A DNA stretch of 26,348 nt, from the NCBI GenBank assembly GCA_902463875.1, contig CABQHR010000005.1, positions 1-26,348 on the forward strand. Direction: 5' to 3'. Below, piece after piece: positions 22,895 through 26,348 of the stretch. Under the pieces are notes generated by a model. The model worked only from the letters and a program-made list of their open reading frames with translations, did no database searches and was not told the origin of the DNA. Source of the stretch: an uncultured Collinsella sp. Its GTDB lineage: Bacteria; Actinomycetota; Coriobacteriia; Coriobacteriales; Coriobacteriaceae. Within the stretch, counting starts at the first letter, position 1. The number at the start of each line of letters is the position of its first letter. Position numbers and translations under genes: made by a program.

Positions 22895-24697
22895 ATGAAG
22901 ACCTCTATCCCTCCCGTTTCCCGTAGAAGCTTTCTCGGCCTGAGCACGTTGGGCGCCGCGGCTGTTGCGGTGGGTGCCGCCGGCTGCGCCAACAATTCTT
23001 CAAATGCCGGAAGCACCGGCAGCGCGATTTCCGATAAGGCATCCATCGTCTTTCGTAACGGCACGATTCAGACGATGGTCAAAGAGGGCGACACCGCGGC
23101 CGCCCTGGCTGTCTCGGGCAACAAAATCGTATATGTAGGCGAAGACTCCGGTGTTGACGAGTACATCGATGACAACACGCGCGTCATCGATCTCGATGGC
23201 GGTATGGTGACCCCCGGCTTTATGGACGGCCATATCCACGCTCCGGGCAACTGGGTGACCGCACTGTACGAGATCGATCTTACCAAGAGCACCACGATCG
23301 ATGAGTATAAGAAGGTGATCAGTGATTTTGTAACCAAGCATCCCGATGATGAGGCTTACGTTGGCGGCTCGTTCATGATCAACGCCTTCGAGCAAGAGGA
23401 TGGCACCAATCCCGGCCCCAACAAGTCCATTCTCGATGAGATCTGCTCCGATAAGCCCATCATGCTGTGCGATGTTTCCTATCATTCGGTGTGGGTCAAC
23501 AGCCGTGCGCTCGAGCTTGCGGGCATCGATAACGATACCCCCAATCCCACGGGCGGCATCATCACCCGCGATGCAAACGGCGAGGCGACTGGCTACTTGA
23601 TCGATTCTGCTGCCACTATGGTGAGGGAGGTTGTCTTCGTCGAGCATACGGACAAGGAGCTTGAGAACGCTATCGACAAGTACCAGCAGGTGGCTACGAA
23701 ATACGGCATCACCGGCATGACCAACATAAGCGTCGTGGGAAAGTCTACGGCACAGGATTGCCAGTTCTATACTGACCTTGAGAAAGATGGCAAGCTTAAC
23801 CTGCGCATGCGAGTACTTCCTACCATTGTGCCCGGCATGACGGCTAAAGAGGCCCTTAAAACCGTGAAGGACCTCAAGAAGTTCGATAGCAACATGATCT
23901 CTACCGGTACGGTCAAGATCTACTCCGATGGCGTTACCGAGGGCGGCAGCGCCGTGATGCTCGAGCCATATACCTTCGCCGCCGGTAAGGGCGATAACTG
24001 GCACGGCGAGTCCGTCTGGGATCAGCAGGAGTTCAGCGACATGGTGGCCGCCCTCGACAAAGAGGGTGTTCAGATTCATGTTCACGCGATCGGCGACGGC
24101 GCCGTCCACAATACACTCGATGCCTACGAGCGCTGCGTCAAGGAGAACGGCGAGCGCGATGATCGCCGCAACACCATGACGCATGTGTGCGCAATCACCG
24201 ACGAGGACATTCAGCGCGTCGCCGATCTCGACATCGTGTGCGCACTGCAGTTCCTGTGGATGTATCACGATTCTTTATGCGACCTCGAGATCGCCATGGT
24301 GGGCGAGGATCGCGCCATGAAGTTCTACCCCGTCAAGAACATGCTCGAGGCCGGCTGCTTTATCTCCGGTGCGAGCGATGGCCCGGTTACCGGCTATGCG
24401 CCGCTCGAGGAGATCGAGGTGGCCGTTACGCGCAACAGCCCGTATCCCGAGGAGGAGGACACCGATATGTACCGTTGGCCCGAGCAGGCCATCACGGCAT
24501 ATCAGGCGCTCGAGGCATATACCAAAAACGTTGCCTTCGAGAACTACATGGAGGATAAAATCGGTACGCTCGAGGTGGGCAAGCTCGCCGACCTCACGGT
24601 GCTCGACCAAGACATCCTTCATTGCGATCCCAAGAAGATCTCCGATACCAAGATTCTGTTCACTGTCTCCGATGGCCGTATCGTATACGAGGGATAA
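22895..24697 (+). CDS. Tat-exported lipoprotein amidohydrolase, YtcJ-like
   Basis: The 600-residue enzyme starts with a twin-arginine signal (SRRSFLGL at 9-16), a hydrophobic stretch, and a likely lipobox ending AAGC with Cys31. It should therefore be folded and metal-loaded inside, exported and lipid-anchored outside. The rest is an amidohydrolase-3 domain with DGHIHAP (111-117), VKIYSDG with Lys341, HVHAIGD with His397, MTHVCAI with His430 and GASDGPV with Asp495. Here MTH replaces the SMEH of the cytosolic relative at 13620. The start is the ATG at 22895 behind AGAAAGGTGGG; a GTG at 22886 lies inside that site. It follows LuxR paralogue 3 and ends in a terminator at 24769. The substrate is unknown; acting outside the cell suggests a dietary or host-derived amide. 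Confidence 0.87.
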   Translation: MKTSIPPVSRRSFLGLSTLGAAAVAVGAAGCANNSSNAGSTGSAISDKASIVFRNGTIQTMVKEGDTAAALAVSGNKIVYVGEDSGVDEYIDDNTRVIDLDGGMVTPGFMDGHIHAPGNWVTALYEIDLTKSTTIDEYKKVISDFVTKHPDDEAYVGGSFMINAFEQEDGTNPGPNKSILDEICSDKPIMLCDVSYHSVWVNSRALELAGIDNDTPNPTGGIITRDANGEATGYLIDSAATMVREVVFVEHTDKELENAIDKYQQVATKYGITGMTNISVVGKSTAQDCQFYTDLEKDGKLNLRMRVLPTIVPGMTAKEALKTVKDLKKFDSNMISTGTVKIYSDGVTEGGSAVMLEPYTFAAGKGDNWHGESVWDQQEFSDMVAALDKEGVQIHVHAIGDGAVHNTLDAYERCVKENGERDDRRNTMTHVCAITDEDIQRVADLDIVCALQFLWMYHDSLCDLEIAMVGEDRAMKFYPVKNMLEAGCFISGASDGPVTGYAPLEEIEVAVTRNSPYPEEEDTDMYRWPEQAITAYQALEAYTKNVAFENYMEDKIGTLEVGKLADLTVLDQDILHCDPKKISDTKILFTVSDGRIVYEG

Positions 24698-24768
24698 TCG
24701 GTCGATCGAGGTGAAGAGCGGACGATTTGCTCGGCAGAACGCTTGGTTGCCAGCCGTCGTCGCGATTT

Positions 24769-24815
24769 AGCGCAGGCCGCCGCGGATGCGTGAGCGTTCG
24801 CGGCGGCGCTTTTTT
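24769..24815 (+). terminator. Intrinsic terminator after the exported amidohydrolase
   Basis: GCCGCCGCG (24776-24784) pairs with CGCGGCGGC (24799-24807), followed by GC and six T residues. It is the clearest terminator in the window. The rest of the gap from 24698 to 24852 holds nothing else I can support. Confidence 0.85.
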
Positions 24816-24852
24816 GTCATGTGCATCGGTGCGTGGAATGAGTCCAAGCCGC

Positions 24853-24967
24853 CTATGGCAACAGGATGGCTGCGAGGCCCATACGATTTGAGACACCAAG
24901 CTTGTGGTAGATAGCGTTGACGTGCTTCTTTACGTTCGATTCCGAGATAAAGAGCGTTGCGGCCCGC
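24853..24967 (-). pseudogene. C-terminal remnant of a LuxR-family gene
   Basis: The minus strand encodes only the second half of a LuxR helix-turn-helix, with LFISESNVKKHVNAIYHKLG and then VSNRMGLAAILLP before a TAG at 24855-24853. It closely resembles the end of the interrupted regulator at 16857 (YISESTVKKHVNALYHKLG). There is no start codon, no ribosome site and no sensor domain. Its upstream side is cut exactly at the hairpin element behind DAHP synthase, which suggests deletion or insertion at that point. Confidence 0.75.
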
Positions 24968-25008
24968 GCAGCGTCGAGTAGTTACGGCGTTTGGTAAAAC
25001 GCCGTAAC
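24968..25008 (-). terminator. Stop-adjacent 12-bp hairpin with conserved tail, copy 2
   Basis: 24981-24992 pairs perfectly with 24997-25008 around a four-base loop. On the minus strand it begins one base after the DAHP synthase stop, and the 11-mer CTCGACGCTGC follows after two bases (complement of 24968-24978). Compared with the copy at 4443-4483, two neighbouring stem positions are swapped CG to GC on both arms, so pairing is kept. There is no U-run. Confidence 0.6.
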
Positions 25009-25009
25009 T

Positions 25010-26041
25010 CTAAATACGCTCCGCGATCTCGTGGATGAGGTAGTCGGTCTTTTCCCAGCCCAGGCACGGGTCGGTGATCGACTTGCCAAAGACGCCGCCG
25101 TCGACCGGCTGGTTGCCGTCCTCCAGGTAGGACTCGATCATAAAGCCCTTGACCAGCTTGGAGATGGACTCGTTGCGGCGGCAGCTGTCGAGCACCTCCT
25201 TGCAAATGCGATATTGCTCCAACGGACGCTTGCCCGAGTTGTCGTGGTTGCAGTCGATGACCGCTGCCGGATTGGCATAGCCGGCGTGCTCGGTATAGCG
25301 CTCGGCCAGGCGCTCCAGGTGCTCGTAGTGGTAGTTGGGGTAGGTGCGACCGTCGAGACCGATGTAGCCACGCATGACGGCGTGCGCGAGCGGGTTGCCG
25401 TCGCACTCGACCTCCCAGTTGCGGAAGATAAAGCTCTGATGTGCCTGGGCGGCGTAGATGGAGTTGAGCATAACGGTGGTGGAACCGGCGGTGGGGTTTT
25501 TCATGCCCACAGGCACCGAAATGCCGCTCGACACCAGGCGATGCTCCTGATTCTCGACCGAGCGCGCGCCCACGGCGACGTAGCTCAGCAGGTCGACGAG
25601 GTACTGGTAGTTGGACGGGTAGAGCATCTCGTCGGCGGTAAAGAAACCGGTCTCCTCGATGACGCGCAGGTGCATGTGGCGGATGGCCTTGACGCCTTCG
25701 AGCAGGTCATCGGGCGCCTCGGGGTCGGGGTTGTGCAGCAGGCCTTTGTAGCCAGTGCCCTTGGTGCGCGGCTTGTTGGTGTAGACGCGCGGAATGATGA
25801 TGAGTTTGTCCTTGACCTCTTCGGCGACCTTGGCCAGTCGGTTCATGTACTCAAGCACCGAGTCCTCGCGGTCGGCAGAGCACGGGCCGATGATGAGCGC
25901 TTTGCGTGCGTCCTCGCCGGTAAAGACCTTGGCGACCTCGGCGTCGAATGCCTGCTTTTTGGCGGTAAGCTCGGCGGAAAGCGGCATTTCCTCGCGGATC
26001 TCCATGGGGATCGGCAACCTGCGCTTGAATTCCATGGCCAT
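25010..26041 (-). CDS. aroF: 3-deoxy-7-phosphoheptulonate (DAHP) synthase, class I
   Basis: The 343-residue cytosolic enzyme condenses phosphoenolpyruvate and erythrose 4-phosphate, the first step of aromatic amino acid synthesis. Family motifs are IGPCSADRED (51-60), PRVYTNKPRTKGTGYKG (84-100), ENQEHRLVSSG with GMKNPTAGS, DCNHDNSGK and the C-terminal DGGVFGKSITDPC. Its length and N-terminal extension fit the AroF/AroG/AroH type, which is usually feedback-controlled by an aromatic amino acid; the effector cannot be read here. The start is the ATG at 26041 behind AAAGGAGG. It is transcribed alone, ends directly at the conserved hairpin, and has no evident link with the agmatine genes. Confidence 0.93.
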   Translation of the reverse strand: MAMEFKRRLPIPMEIREEMPLSAELTAKKQAFDAEVAKVFTGEDARKALIIGPCSADREDSVLEYMNRLAKVAEEVKDKLIIIPRVYTNKPRTKGTGYKGLLHNPDPEAPDDLLEGVKAIRHMHLRVIEETGFFTADEMLYPSNYQYLVDLLSYVAVGARSVENQEHRLVSSGISVPVGMKNPTAGSTTVMLNSIYAAQAHQSFIFRNWEVECDGNPLAHAVMRGYIGLDGRTYPNYHYEHLERLAERYTEHAGYANPAAVIDCNHDNSGKRPLEQYRICKEVLDSCRRNESISKLVKGFMIESYLEDGNQPVDGGVFGKSITDPCLGWEKTDYLIHEIAERI

Positions 26042-26348
26042 ATGGGGCCTCCTTTATCAATTAACGGCAACAATTGGCGAATTCTCGAATGCTCGGCATT
26101 ATCCGCTGTCGCACGCTAAAGTGCAAGCGAAACCTGCCGAAAAGGGACAGGTTTATTTTGGTCGGTTTTATCTGGGGAAATGTCGGCGCTCGCCGGAGGG
26201 GGAGGGCCAGCGTACGGCACGCTGGCGCAAGTTGGATCTTCTGCGGCATGCCCTGTGGACAAAAAACGGCAAATATGAGTATTGTTGCTAGCATAGTATC
26301 ATATCGATCTTACAAGATAATAGACACAACAGTAAATATGTTCATTAA
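26042..26348. promoter_or_regulatory. Upstream region of DAHP synthase
   Basis: This 307-base stretch should hold the DAHP synthase promoter. It contains AAACCTG/CAGGTTT (26130-26136 with 26148-26154), with T-rich sequence after it on the plus strand, and GCCAGCGT/ACGCTGGC near 26206-26226. From 26270 to the end the DNA turns strongly AT-rich, which suits a promoter for the minus strand, though I cannot fix the boxes. I see no reading frame with a ribosome site and no T-box or other known leader. Confidence 0.4.

Noticed and set aside
26061..26294. 77-codon minus-strand frame upstream of DAHP synthase
   Set aside because: No ribosome site, no recognisable motif, and it crosses two hairpins in what should be the promoter region.

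Overview
The window looks like a chromosomal segment of a high-GC, host-associated actinobacterium of class Coriobacteriia, most like Collinsella. That placement is an inference from base composition, strong AGGAGG-type ribosome sites and gene content. No rRNA, tRNA, CRISPR array, integrase or transposase was seen. The core is an enlarged agmatine (decarboxylated arginine) catabolism region embedded among membrane-bound LuxR-type regulators.

Layout. 149-1138 (-) encodes an unusual NUDIX-Vsr repair fusion. 1287-4299 (+) is a BceAB-type ABC transporter pair. 4485-5450 (-) is a seven-helix membrane LuxR regulator, divergent from putrescine carbamoyltransferase (5781-6854). This is followed by an APC permease (6988-8427), agmatine deiminase 1 (8796-10001) and a second APC permease (10547-11956). 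11992-12183 (-) is a small unknown gene. 12312-16718 (+) holds a second membrane LuxR regulator, a cytosolic metal-dependent amidohydrolase and a MATE exporter. 16857-17657 (-) is a GAF-LuxR gene interrupted by an in-frame TAG, divergent from agmatine deiminase 2 (17839-18960). 19150-20700 is an AlbA/Schlafen-type regulator, 20783-21427 (-) a GNAT acetyltransferase, 21794-22756 a third membrane LuxR regulator, and 22895-24697 a Tat-exported lipoprotein amidohydrolase. 24853-24967 is the tail of a dead LuxR gene, and 25010-26041 (-) is DAHP synthase.

How the genes fit together. Agmatine enters and putrescine leaves through an APC antiporter. AguA makes N-carbamoylputrescine, and putrescine carbamoyltransferase phosphorolyses it to putrescine and carbamoyl phosphate. 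The carbamate kinase that would yield ATP is not in the window. In lactic acid bacteria the agu operon is controlled by AguR, a membrane LuxR-type protein, so the divergent membrane LuxR gene is a good functional match. Two more members of the same regulator family each sit directly upstream of a YtcJ-like amidohydrolase. This suggests a local radiation of one-component membrane sensors, each paired with an amine or amide hydrolase.

The noncoding DNA is the least explained part. Several agu-region genes have leaders of 230-545 nt with clear stems, including an apparent attenuator just before the second permease and a multibranched fold before agmatine deiminase 1. Two elements recur with compensatory changes: a nested stem-loop (4344-4442 and 10016-10098) and a stop-adjacent hairpin (4456-4483 and 24981-25008). 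TAAAC/GTTTA half-sites, several at helical spacing, recur in the promoter regions next to the membrane regulators.
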